Shown piece after piece: positions 1-6,595 of a DNA stretch of 7,009 nucleotides. The position numbers and the translations under genes are program-made. How positions within the stretch are numbered: the stretch's first letter is position 1; the number at the start of each line of letters is the position of its first letter. The DNA is from Duncaniella sp. GTDB lineage: Bacteria; Bacteroidota; Bacteroidia; Bacteroidales; Muribaculaceae. The notes under the pieces were generated by a model. The model ran no database searches. It was given only the letters and a program-made list of their open reading frames with translations, and was not told where the DNA came from. The stretch spans positions 1 to 7,009 of the forward strand of contig JAIDJD010000375.1 in assembly GCA_029052375.1 (NCBI GenBank), read 5' to 3'.

Positions 1-447
1 AACGTGGTCTGCGACCTCTCGATAGCCTCTGAGAATGCCCGTTTCGGCCAGACCGGACCCAAGGTGGGCAGTTTCGACGCCGGATTCGGCTCAAGCTACC
101 TCGCCCGCTGTGTCGGACAGAAGAAGGCGCGAGAGATATGGTTTCTCTGCCGCCAGTACACGGCCCGGGAAGCGCTCGAGATGGGTATGGTCAACGCCGT
201 TGTACCCCTTGAGAGACTCGAGGACGAGACCGTGGAGTGGTGCGAGACGATACTCAAGCGCTCGCCCATGGCAATACGCATGATCAAACGCGCCCTCAAC
301 GCCGAGCTCGACGGCCAGGCCGGACTGATGGAATTTGCCGGAGACGCCACCCTCCTCTACTATCTTATGCCTGAGGCTCAGGAGGGCAAGAACGCCTTCC
401 TCGAGAAGCGCGACCCCGACTTTGGCCAATATCCCGTATTTCCCTGA
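1..447 (+). CDS. menB: 1,4-dihydroxy-2-naphthoyl-CoA synthase, C-terminal part (5' end outside window)
   Basis: MenB is a crotonase-fold enzyme that closes the second ring of the menaquinone nucleus, converting o-succinylbenzoyl-CoA to 1,4-dihydroxy-2-naphthoyl-CoA in the cytoplasm. The reading frame is open from base 1, and 148 residues plus the stop are visible, about half of the usual 270-285. Recognisable family segments are FGQTGPKVGSFD near visible residues 15-26, containing the conserved active-site Ser and Asp, then GQKKAREIWFLCRQY, and a typical C-terminus with EGKNAFLEKRDPDF. The Gly of QTGP is the residue that marks bicarbonate-dependent (type I, E. coli-like) MenB; type II enzymes carry Asp there. 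The N-terminal CoA-binding and oxyanion-hole part lies upstream of the window. The stop overlaps the menC start by one base, indicating translational coupling. Identification is very secure from recalled similarity to E. coli MenB. Confidence 0.97.
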   Translation, partial: NVVCDLSIASENARFGQTGPKVGSFDAGFGSSYLARCVGQKKAREIWFLCRQYTAREALEMGMVNAVVPLERLEDETVEWCETILKRSPMAIRMIKRALNAELDGQAGLMEFAGDATLLYYLMPEAQEGKNAFLEKRDPDFGQYPVFP

Positions 448-1496
448 TGCTCAAAGCAGAATGGACACGTTATCGCCTTGACTTCAAGTTTGAGGCGATA
501 ACGTCGCGCGACCGTCTGAGATCAAAGGACACCTATTACATAAGGCTGTCCCGCCCCGACGCGCCGCTGGCTCAAGGTCTCGGCGAGGCCGGGCTGTTCA
601 GAGGTCTCTCGATAGACGACCGTCCCGGGTACGAGAAAAAACTTGCCGAGGTCTGCGCCGACCCCGAGAGATATATTGAGAATCCCGGCCTGCTGAGAGA
701 ATGGCCCTCTATAGCCATGGGCCTCGAGAGCGCGCGCCTCGACCTTGAGGGAGGCGGGAGGCGCATACTCTTCGACACCCCCTGGAGCCGAGGCGACAGC
801 ACTCTTAAAATCAACGGCCTGATATGGATGGGCGACTACGAGACCATGCTGGGACGCCTGCGCGAGAAGATGTCTCTGGGGTTTTCCTGCATAAAGGTGA
901 AAATCGGCGGGATAGACTTTGGGCGGGAACTGAAACTGCTCAGCCTGCTCAGAGAGGCTACGCCGGGCGTGGAGCTGAGGCTCGACGCAAACGGAGCGTT
1001 CAGCCCGGCCGAAGCCCTCGGAAAACTTGAACAGCTCGCCCGCTACGACATCCACTCGATAGAGCAGCCCATACGGCAAGGACAATGGGCCGAGATGGCA
1101 CGCATCTGCCGTGAATCGCCTATAGCGGTAGCGCTCGACGAAGAGCTGATAGCCCTGACCGACAGAGAAGAGAGACAACGGATGCTCGAAATTGTAAGAC
1201 CCTCATACATAATACTGAAGCCGACACTGACAGGTGGATTCAAGGCATCGGAAGAGTGGATAGCTCTCGGTCGCGAAACCGGAGCCGAATGGTGGGCGAC
1301 CTCGGCGCTCGAGTCCAACATCGGCCTCAACGCCATATCGCAATGGGCCGCATCGCTCCGCCCCACCCTGCCGCAAGGCCTCGGCACGGGACAACTGTAT
1401 CATAACAACATACCCTCGCCCTTGAGACTCGAAAGGGAAAACCTCTCTTACAACCCGCACCAAGAATGGCAGATACCGGAACTGAACTGGCACTGA
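447..1496 (+). CDS. menC: o-succinylbenzoate synthase (enolase superfamily)
   Basis: MenC dehydrates SHCHC to o-succinylbenzoate, the step before CoA activation in menaquinone synthesis. The 349-residue product shows the full enolase-superfamily active site: the KxK motif at K150/K152, metal ligands D180 (in RLDANG), E206 (in IEQPI) and D231 (in ALDEE), and the second catalytic lysine K258 (in ILKPTLTGG). A SALESNIGLNA segment near 286-295 and GTGQLY near 313-318 are also typical of OSBS enzymes. The N-terminal capping domain spans roughly residues 1-110 and the barrel about 115-330. The ATG is chosen because it overlaps the menB stop as TGATG and gives a product of normal length. The 3' end overlaps menE by 31 nt. 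Members of this superfamily can be promiscuous (N-acylamino acid racemase activity), but the men context makes OSBS the primary role. Confidence 0.96.
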   Translation: MLKAEWTRYRLDFKFEAITSRDRLRSKDTYYIRLSRPDAPLAQGLGEAGLFRGLSIDDRPGYEKKLAEVCADPERYIENPGLLREWPSIAMGLESARLDLEGGGRRILFDTPWSRGDSTLKINGLIWMGDYETMLGRLREKMSLGFSCIKVKIGGIDFGRELKLLSLLREATPGVELRLDANGAFSPAEALGKLEQLARYDIHSIEQPIRQGQWAEMARICRESPIAVALDEELIALTDREERQRMLEIVRPSYIILKPTLTGGFKASEEWIALGRETGAEWWATSALESNIGLNAISQWAASLRPTLPQGLGTGQLYHNNIPSPLRLERENLSYNPHQEWQIPELNWH

Positions 1497-2446
1497 CCCC
1501 CGAAGCCGAAGCCTTTGTCAGAGAGTGGCTTGCAGAGGGCGACACTATCGAGGCCCATACCTCCGGCTCGACAGGCAAGCCCAAGCCTCTCAGACTGTCG
1601 AAGCGCGACATGGAGGCATCGGCCCGCGCCACCCTGCGCTTCTTCGGGCTGGGACGCGGCAGCCTACTGCTACTGCCTCTTCCAGCCGGCTATATAGCCG
1701 GGAAGATGCAGATAGTCCGGGCGCTGACAGGCGGATGCAGACTGCTCGCCGAGCCCCCGTCGCGCACACCGTTCGCCACGGTCAAGCCCGAGGATGTGCC
1801 GCTGTCCTCTATGGCCGCGATAGTGCCGTCACAGGCCGAAGGGCTCATGAAGAGCGCCATATACCCGCGCCTTGGCGCAATTATCATAGGCGGAGCGCCG
1901 ATAGCACCGCACCTCGAAAAGAGGATTGCTGACAGCGGAGCCAACGCCTATGCGACATACGGCATGACGGAGACCTGCAGCCACGTGGCTCTCCGCAAAC
2001 TTGGGACAGCCGAATTCAAGGCTCTGCCCGGATTCAGATTCGAAACAGACCCGAGAGGGTGTCTTGTGATAAATTCCGAGTCACTCTCCTTCGGGACTCT
2101 TGTCACCAACGACAACGTGGAGCTCTCCTCGCCCACAACATTCCGCTGGCTGGGACGTCTCGACAACATCATCAACTCGGGCGGAGTGAAAATCAACCCC
2201 GAAGAGGTCGAGAACCTCATACTACCCCTGTTGCCCGAAGGTGCCTGCGGCTACCTGACATCGCGCCCGTCAGAACTGTGGGGCGAAGAGGCAGTATTTG
2301 TCACCGACAGCCGGGAAGTGACACTCGAGACCATCCTTCCGGCCCTCGGGCAGCTCCACAAGGCAAAGAGGCCCAAAGCCGTGATATGGGAGGAGACCAT
2401 CCCGCTGACGACAAGCGGCAAAATAATAAGGAAGAAACTGAAATAA
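1466..2446 (+). CDS. menE: o-succinylbenzoate-CoA ligase, short form
   Basis: MenE is an adenylate-forming (ANL) enzyme that activates o-succinylbenzoate with ATP and transfers it to CoA, supplying the MenB substrate. Core motifs are present in order: the phosphate-binding loop HTSGSTGKPK at residues 31-40, YGMTET at 165-170 (A5), the TND aspartate D216 (A7), GRLDNIINSGG with G230 and R231 (A8), and the C-terminal catalytic lysine K319 in TTSGKI (A10). At 326 residues it is clearly shorter than the E. coli and Bacillus enzymes of about 450-490. The missing part is at the N-terminus before the P-loop, which begins only 30 residues in. No earlier in-frame start is available. The 31-nt overlap with menC suggests coupled translation. 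I infer that this is a compact lineage form rather than a broken gene, because all catalytic motifs are intact. Confidence 0.93.
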   Translation: MADTGTELALTPEAEAFVREWLAEGDTIEAHTSGSTGKPKPLRLSKRDMEASARATLRFFGLGRGSLLLLPLPAGYIAGKMQIVRALTGGCRLLAEPPSRTPFATVKPEDVPLSSMAAIVPSQAEGLMKSAIYPRLGAIIIGGAPIAPHLEKRIADSGANAYATYGMTETCSHVALRKLGTAEFKALPGFRFETDPRGCLVINSESLSFGTLVTNDNVELSSPTTFRWLGRLDNIINSGGVKINPEEVENLILPLLPEGACGYLTSRPSELWGEEAVFVTDSREVTLETILPALGQLHKAKRPKAVIWEETIPLTTSGKIIRKKLK

Positions 2447-2464
2447 CAAACCAAATAAAAAACC

Positions 2465-2472
2465 TATCTTTG
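2465..2472 (+). promoter_or_regulatory. Probable Bacteroidetes promoter, -7 box TATCTTTG
   Basis: TATCTTTG fits the TAnnTTTG -7 consensus of the Bacteroidetes primary sigma factor and is followed by CATC. It lies in the only gap between menE and the next gene, 43 nt before that ATG. Transcription would start near 2478-2480 and give a leader of about 35-40 nt. A TTTG -33 box at the expected place (about 2441-2444) is not seen; the upstream sequence is merely A-rich. Read-through from the men operon is also possible, since no terminator is visible between them. Confidence 0.6.
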
Positions 2473-2509
2473 CATCAGGAAACCTGCTCTCACCCAAAAG
2501 AGATGCAAA
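2469..2509. repeat. Inverted repeat TTTGCATC / GATGCAAA around the transcription start
   Basis: TTTGCATC at 2469-2476 and GATGCAAA at 2502-2509 are perfect 8-bp inverted copies separated by 25 nt. The left arm overlaps the -7 box and the right arm ends six bases before the ATG of the membrane-protein gene. Because the left arm lies at or before the expected start of the RNA, a DNA-level role such as an operator is more likely than an RNA hairpin. A small CAGG-AAA-CCTG hairpin (2476-2486) lies between the arms. Chance occurrence cannot be excluded. Confidence 0.3.
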
Positions 2510-2515
2510 TACACC

Positions 2516-3556
2516 ATGGACAAACCGAAGCCCGACACCTTGAGCGCCGCTACACGCGACTACCTGAAGCTGGCATGGAAGATACTGCTCCCCATAGCCA
2601 TCGGCATCGGCGTGGTATTGTGGATGTTCCACCGCGAGTTTGACGGAGACGTCTGGAGGTCTATCCGCTGGGACAGCCATGTGGTGTCGTGCATCCTGCT
2701 GGGATGGCTGTTCATGGCCGGGCGCGACTTCGGCCTGAGCTGGAGGTTTCGCGCGCTGACAGGCCACCAGCTGAGATGGGGCCAGGCCATAAAGGTGAAT
2801 ATGCTGTGCGAGTTCACGTCATGTGTCACACCCTCGGCTGTGGGCGGGAGCGCGTTCGGGATGCTCTACCTGCACCGCGAAGGGATAGAGCTCGGACGCG
2901 CCACGACGCTGATGATGACCACACTGTTTCTCGACGAGCTTCTCTTTGTGGTGTCGATACCTGCCATACTGCTCGCGCTCCCATACCGCGAGCTGTTCGG
3001 ATTTGGCCACAACGCCTTCACAGCCGGGCTCCAGACAGTCTTCTGGGCCGTGTATGCCGTGCTGGTGATGTGGACCATGACCCTCTTTGTCTGCATCGTA
3101 GTCAAGCCTCACGCCGTTGGACGGCTACTGGCCAAGCTCTTCAGCCTCAGATGGCTGAGGAAGTGGAAAGAACGCGCCGAAAAGCTCGGGGCCGACATGG
3201 AGCAAACCGGCAAAGACCTGCGCAGGCGCCCCCTGAGGTGGTGGCTCGAGGCTTTCGGCGCCACTGCCCTCTCGTGGTCTTCGCGATACCTCGTGGTCAA
3301 CGCGCTTTTCCTGGCCTTCGTGCCGGGAGCCAGCCAGCTCCTGGTGTTCGCCAGGCAGTTCGTGGTATGGGTGGTGCTGATGGCCTCTCCCACCCCCGGC
3401 GGCTCAGGCGTCAGCGAATGGCTCTTCACCACATATTACGGAGACCTCATACAGAACGCCGGCATGGCCATCGTCATCGCCCTGTTCTGGAGAATGATAA
3501 GCTATTACGTCTACCTTGCCGTCGGCGCCTGCATAGTGCCGGGATGGATAAGGTAA
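2516..3556 (+). CDS. Lysylphosphatidylglycerol synthase transmembrane-family (UPF0104) flippase-like protein
   Basis: This 346-residue polytopic inner-membrane protein has hydrophobic segments at about residues 22-38, 55-70, 134-156, 171-197, 246-268, 275-291 and 316-340. Family hallmarks are the segment GRDFGLSWRFRALTG (69-83), then CEFTSCVTPSAVGG (98-111), and the signature SPTPGGSGVSE (291-301), which is typical of the MprF-like transmembrane domain (LPG_synthase_TM, PF03706). A basic cytoplasmic loop runs at about 198-245. There is no C-terminal aminoacyl-transferase domain, so lysinylation of lipids is not expected. Stand-alone members are usually annotated as putative lipid or glycolipid flippases, and the substrate here cannot be read from sequence. 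The ATG at 2516 follows an A-rich stretch without a Shine-Dalgarno site, normal for this phylum. The next gene follows after 44 nt without a visible promoter, so the two are probably co-transcribed. Confidence 0.88.
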   Translation: MDKPKPDTLSAATRDYLKLAWKILLPIAIGIGVVLWMFHREFDGDVWRSIRWDSHVVSCILLGWLFMAGRDFGLSWRFRALTGHQLRWGQAIKVNMLCEFTSCVTPSAVGGSAFGMLYLHREGIELGRATTLMMTTLFLDELLFVVSIPAILLALPYRELFGFGHNAFTAGLQTVFWAVYAVLVMWTMTLFVCIVVKPHAVGRLLAKLFSLRWLRKWKERAEKLGADMEQTGKDLRRRPLRWWLEAFGATALSWSSRYLVVNALFLAFVPGASQLLVFARQFVVWVVLMASPTPGGSGVSEWLFTTYYGDLIQNAGMAIVIALFWRMISYYVYLAVGACIVPGWIR

Positions 3557-3600
3557 GGGCTAATAAAGAAACATAAGCAAACAAGCAAGACCTGAACAAT

Positions 3601-4959
3601 ATGCGTACATTACTTCTCAGTCTCATGATGCTGATGATGGCCCCGGCCGTTCTTGCCGGGGACGCCAGAGTGTATATGCTCCGGCTCGACAATGAAATCG
3701 GCTCTACCACATGGCACAACACCCGCCAGGCACTGGAAGAAGCGGGAAAGGAAAAACCGGACCTGCTCCTGGTACACATCAACACCTACGGAGGCTCGGT
3801 GGTCCACGCCGACTCTATCCGCACAGCCCTGATGCGCGCCCCGTGGCCGGTGGCGGCTTTCGTAGACAACAACGCGGCCTCGGCCGGAGCGCTGATTGCC
3901 CTCGCCTGCGACACTGTAGTGATGCGCGCTGGGGCCACGATGGGCGCCGCGACCGTCGTCAACGGCACGGACGGCGCCGCCATGCCGGACAAGTACCAGT
4001 CGTATATGCGCGGCATAATGCGCTCGACAGCCGAACAGCACGGACGGCGCCCCGACGGCGAATGGCGCCGCAATCCGGCGATAGCCGAGGCGATGGTAGA
4101 CCCTAAGGTAAGCGTCAAAGGGCTCATAGACTCTACCCGGGTGCTGACCCTCACCACAGACGAGGCTATCCGCTGGGGATATGCCGACGACAAAGCCGAA
4201 AGCATATCCCAGATGCTCGGACAGCTCGGCATAAAAGACTACACCATCACGGAATACAACCCAACGTGGAGCGACAGGCTGATAGGATTCCTCACCAACC
4301 CCGCGGTCCAGGCCGTCCTGATAATGGTGATAGTCGGAGGCATCTACATGGAGCTTCACACACAGGGCATGGGCTTCCCCTCGGCCGCCGCAATCACAGC
4401 CGCCGTCCTGTACTTCCTCCCAATCTATATGACGGGGATAGCGAGCACATGGATCATCCTGGTCTTTGCCACCGGACTGATATTGCTGTGCCTGGAGATA
4501 TTCGTAGTGCCGGGGTTCGGGGTCACAGGCATATCCGGCATTGTATGTGTGAGCGGCGCCATCATCCTCGGCCTGATAGAGAATGCCTCATATACCGTCA
4601 CCAGCGCCGACACCTCCACAGTCTGGTCGTCTATCGGAATATTTATGGCCGGCGTCCTTCTCGCCATCATACTCATATGGTATCTCACCTCTAAGCACGG
4701 ACCGGCATGGGTGAGGAAACACACCGACCTGACCACAGAGCTGCGCAGCGCGGACGGATTCATTGGCGTCGATATGCAGCCGGCTTCTCTGCTCGGCCAT
4801 CATGGGACAGCCGTCACCGACATGAGGCCGGCCGGAAAGGTGGAAGTGGACGGAAAGCGTCACGACGCTGTGTCGACCGGATGCTTCATATACGCCGGGA
4901 CAAGGGTAAGAATAGTACGGTACGAGAACGCCCAGATATATGTAGAACCTGAAAATTGA
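3601..4959 (+). CDS. NfeD-family membrane-bound serine protease (ClpP-class, long form)
   Basis: The 452-residue product has a signal peptide (residues 1-19, cleavage likely after VLA), then a ClpP/SppA-like protease domain (about 22-215), five hydrophobic segments (about 234-253, 261-278, 281-302, 310-327 and 343-362) and a C-terminal NfeD OB-fold (about 385-450). The protease domain carries the oxyanion-loop segment INTYGGSV (60-67) and the nucleophile S94 in NNAASAG. A likely general-base lysine is K131, in the position expected for the Ser-Lys dyad described for archaeal PH1510. The OB-fold contains GHHGTAVTDMRPAGKVEVDGK. The protease domain should face the periplasm. Long NfeD proteins are thought to act in membrane protein quality control, often with a flotillin-like or stomatin partner encoded next door. 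No such gene follows here: the unit ends at a terminator 22 nt after the stop. Confidence 0.93.
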   Translation: MRTLLLSLMMLMMAPAVLAGDARVYMLRLDNEIGSTTWHNTRQALEEAGKEKPDLLLVHINTYGGSVVHADSIRTALMRAPWPVAAFVDNNAASAGALIALACDTVVMRAGATMGAATVVNGTDGAAMPDKYQSYMRGIMRSTAEQHGRRPDGEWRRNPAIAEAMVDPKVSVKGLIDSTRVLTLTTDEAIRWGYADDKAESISQMLGQLGIKDYTITEYNPTWSDRLIGFLTNPAVQAVLIMVIVGGIYMELHTQGMGFPSAAAITAAVLYFLPIYMTGIASTWIILVFATGLILLCLEIFVVPGFGVTGISGIVCVSGAIILGLIENASYTVTSADTSTVWSSIGIFMAGVLLAIILIWYLTSKHGPAWVRKHTDLTTELRSADGFIGVDMQPASLLGHHGTAVTDMRPAGKVEVDGKRHDAVSTGCFIYAGTRVRIVRYENAQIYVEPEN

Positions 4960-4981
4960 CAGGCCTGAACCCAATGACATC

Positions 4982-5022
4982 CAGGAGCTTGCAGACCCGC
5001 CTGCAAGCTCCTGATCTTTTTT
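4982..5022 (+). terminator. Strong intrinsic terminator after the NfeD gene
   Basis: CAGGAGCTTGCAG (4982-4994) and CTGCAAGCTCCTG (5001-5013) form a perfect 13-bp stem with a 6-nt loop (ACCCGC). It is followed, after ATC, by six T residues (5017-5022). It lies 22 nt past the NfeD stop codon and should end transcription of the two-gene membrane unit. Confidence 0.95.
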
Positions 5023-5045
5023 GCGACTTTTTTCGCAGATTTTTT
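5022..5045 (+). terminator. Weak second hairpin with T run, possible back-up terminator
   Basis: TGCGA (5022-5026) pairs with TCGCA (5033-5037) around a T-rich 6-nt loop and is followed by GA and a run of six T residues (5040-5045). The stem is only 5 bp, so alone it would be weak. Placed directly behind the main terminator it could catch read-through before the downstream promoter. Confidence 0.45.
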
Positions 5046-5055
5046 GGTTAAAAAA

Positions 5056-5087
5056 TTTGGCAGATTGCAGGAGAGACACTAACTTTG
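5056..5087 (+). promoter_or_regulatory. Near-canonical Bacteroidetes sigma-ABfr promoter
   Basis: A TTTG -33 box (5056-5059) is followed after exactly 20 nt by the -7 box TAACTTTG (5080-5087). This matches the Bacteroidetes consensus of TTTG, 19-21 nt, TAnnTTTG. Transcription should begin around 5092-5095. It sits directly behind the terminator pair, so it marks a new transcription unit. The next convincing start codon is about 640 nt downstream. Confidence 0.85.
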
Positions 5088-5091
5088 CATC

Positions 5092-5108
5092 GTGGGAAGA
5101 AGCCCCAC
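5092..5108 (+). other. Hairpin at the predicted 5' end of the transcript
   Basis: GTGGG (5092-5096) and CCCAC (5104-5108) pair around a 7-nt loop (AAGAAGC). The position coincides with the expected transcription start of the promoter at 5056-5087, so it may form a 5'-terminal stem that stabilises the RNA. Confidence 0.4.
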
Positions 5109-5291
5109 AAAGCAAATTCCCGCAAGGATATAGATATTGAAACCTTAACGCACCCGTCATGCCGTCCCGCGCAGGTATTGCCCGAAACAATGCTCTACGC
5201 TGTCCGCAATAACCGGGTCTGCCATACAGCGACAAACAAAATCTATCAAAGCACCCCAAAAACCACAAATTAACATTTCATATCTCTGAAT

Positions 5292-5330
5292 GAGGATTGC
5301 CCCCGGCTGTTATGTGCCGGTGACTTCCTC
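5292..5330 (+). other. Two-tier hairpin in the leader
   Basis: An outer stem GAGGA (5292-5296) with TCCTC (5326-5330) encloses an inner stem CCGGC (5303-5307) with GCCGG (5316-5320). The two are separated by an internal loop of 6 and 5 nt, with an 8-nt apical loop. No T run follows, so it is not a terminator. It may be a structured RNA element. Confidence 0.35.
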
Positions 5331-5606
5331 AAAAACACCCACCCCACTCTTTTCAAAGTTTCAATCAAGATGAGACCGACTTTCAACAACAAAGCATCAG
5401 CGACTACAGCTCAAGGTCCGGGAGGATCCGGCCTGCTATGCACATGATTTGAAAGCAACGGCAAAACATCAGACAGAAGCACTTTAAGATTCGCCCGAAT
5501 TACAGGCACGGGAGAGCTATGCCCTCTTGTATCCTGTCGGAGCGGAGGCTGTCTTGCGCCCTGTGCGCATTGAAACCGAGAAGAGTTCATTGACATATTG
5601 ACCGCG

Positions 5607-5652
5607 TCAGTCCGCAACCGAGCCGAGGCAAGGCAGGTGTGCGGACCACTGA
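5607..5652 (+). other. Bulged hairpin about 80 nt before the start codon
   Basis: TCAG plus TCCGCA (5607-5616) can pair with TGCGGA (5640-5645) and CTGA (5649-5652), with a 3-nt bulge (CCA) and a 23-nt loop. This gives ten base pairs. A shorter element, ACGTC (5662-5666) with GACGT (5674-5678) around a 7-nt loop, follows at once. Together they suggest RNA structure ahead of the unknown gene pair. Confidence 0.35.
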
Positions 5653-5734
5653 ACCGTCCCCACGTCCCTTAGCGACGTCCTTACAATCAATATGCTTGAC
5701 AACAAACAACAAACAGAACTTAAATCAAAGAGAT

Positions 5735-6586
5735 ATGAAAGAAACCGACGACTTCAAACCGACCCCCATGTGTCTTTGCGCCGTCCCGGTGATGGACCGC
5801 GGCGAGGACACAGCCTCTCGCAGAGGATACAACGACTATGAATTCAACCCCGGCTACACCGCGATAAAAGCCGAATTCCAGGTCTACAACCCATCGCAGG
5901 ACCGTTGTCGTGTCCGGTACACCATAATCCTCGCCGACGCTGAGAGGCGCCCTCTGGCCCGGAAAGACATCACGGCACGCATAGAGCAAGGCCAAAGAGA
6001 CGCTACCCTAAGCGCCGTGTTGCCCTTCGGCAACACCGGACCAAAGCCCGACGCTGCATATACCGTCATTCTGACCGAATCGGGCTATGCCGAAGAGAGC
6101 CTCTTAGAGAAACGCATGACACTGATAGACCTGCACGGCATGAGACCCGAAGAGGCCTGCCGTATCGAGAAAGCCTTTGTCACTGCGGGCCACGACTGCG
6201 CCCCGAGACGCACCTATGCCGAGGCCGACGGCCCTTACGAGTTTCTCCACGCCATCTTCACCCCACGGCACAGAGGCCCGGCGCCGCATCCGCAGATATG
6301 GGCCGAAATCCGGGCAGACGGCGTCTCCAGGCTCCAGCGCATGAACGTGACACCGCACGAGGACGCCGTGGACATCTGTCCCGACCCCTCGAAGATATGC
6401 GCCTCTGTCCTGCTCCCCGACCCATACAGCCTCGACACCGAGAGCGGCGGCTATACCGTAACATTCAAGTGTCTCGGCCACACAATAGGCTCGCTGGCCT
6501 GCGAAATCCACCCGCACGCAGACAGCCAGGGCAAGTGGCTGAGGACTGCCGAGAGAAACACCCACCTCGTAAAGAAAACATTTTAA
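5735..6586 (+). CDS. Unknown protein with two diverged copies of a beta-rich domain
   Basis: I do not recognise this 283-residue protein. It has no signal peptide or membrane segment, so it is probably cytoplasmic. Two domain copies can be aligned by eye at about residues 41-117 and 168-248, joined by a charged linker. Each opens with Tyr, then Ile/Leu at +3, Ala at +5 and Phe at +7. Each contains AD followed by R, L, R and ending in IT or VT (67-80 and 194-206), and each ends with Leu-Pro (P97, P228), Tyr 12 residues later (Y109, Y240) and Gly 8 further on (G117, G248). Alternating hydrophobic residues suggest a beta-sandwich; this is inference. The ATG at 5735 is preferred over an in-frame GTG at 5639 because A-rich sequence precedes it and the extra 32 residues are low-complexity and polar. 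The next gene starts after 9 nt, so the two form an operon. A role as a binding or assembly module is a guess. Confidence 0.8.
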   Translation: MKETDDFKPTPMCLCAVPVMDRGEDTASRRGYNDYEFNPGYTAIKAEFQVYNPSQDRCRVRYTIILADAERRPLARKDITARIEQGQRDATLSAVLPFGNTGPKPDAAYTVILTESGYAEESLLEKRMTLIDLHGMRPEEACRIEKAFVTAGHDCAPRRTYAEADGPYEFLHAIFTPRHRGPAPHPQIWAEIRADGVSRLQRMNVTPHEDAVDICPDPSKICASVLLPDPYSLDTESGGYTVTFKCLGHTIGSLACEIHPHADSQGKWLRTAERNTHLVKKTF

Positions 6587-6595
6587 TACAGACCT

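Larger units (their letters stand above)
5088..5734 (+). other. Long leader / intergenic region without a convincing gene
   Basis: About 640 nt lie between the promoter and the first believable start codon. I find no tRNA, rRNA, known riboswitch, insertion sequence or CRISPR repeat in it. No frame shows a recognisable protein. Short open frames exist: a 27-codon frame at 5290-5373 whose stop overlaps the ATG of a 25-codon frame at 5370-5447, and a 24-codon frame from 5519 preceded by GGAGAG. Their products match nothing I know. Several hairpins can be drawn by eye, listed separately. The region could be a structured 5' untranslated region, an unrecognised non-coding RNA, or decayed former coding sequence. 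The sequence alone does not decide between these. Confidence 0.5.

Noticed and set aside
2447..2515. Terminator between menE and the flippase-like gene
   Set aside because: Only a 4-bp hairpin (2476-2486) without a following T run is present, so it cannot be called a terminator.
3610..4359. Long - strand open frame opposite the NfeD gene
   Set aside because: The + strand frame has a signal peptide and clear protease motifs; the antisense product is compositionally odd and without recognisable motifs, as expected for a shadow in GC-rich DNA.
5085..5273. 62-codon open frame starting in the promoter
   Set aside because: Its start codon is a TTG inside the -7 box, upstream of the expected RNA start, and the product resembles no protein.
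5411..5617. 68-codon - strand open frame in the leader
   Set aside because: No promoter, no recognisable product, and Pro/Arg/Ser-rich composition typical of random frames.
5691..5698. TATGCTTG as a second -7 box close to the unknown gene
   Set aside because: It has one mismatch to TAnnTTTG and no TTTG box about 20 nt upstream; too weak to list as a promoter.
5639..5734. GTG start giving a 315-residue version of the unknown two-domain protein
   Set aside because: The added 32 residues are polar and low-complexity, the GTG sits at the base of a hairpin, and the ATG at 5735 has the A-rich upstream context seen at other starts here.
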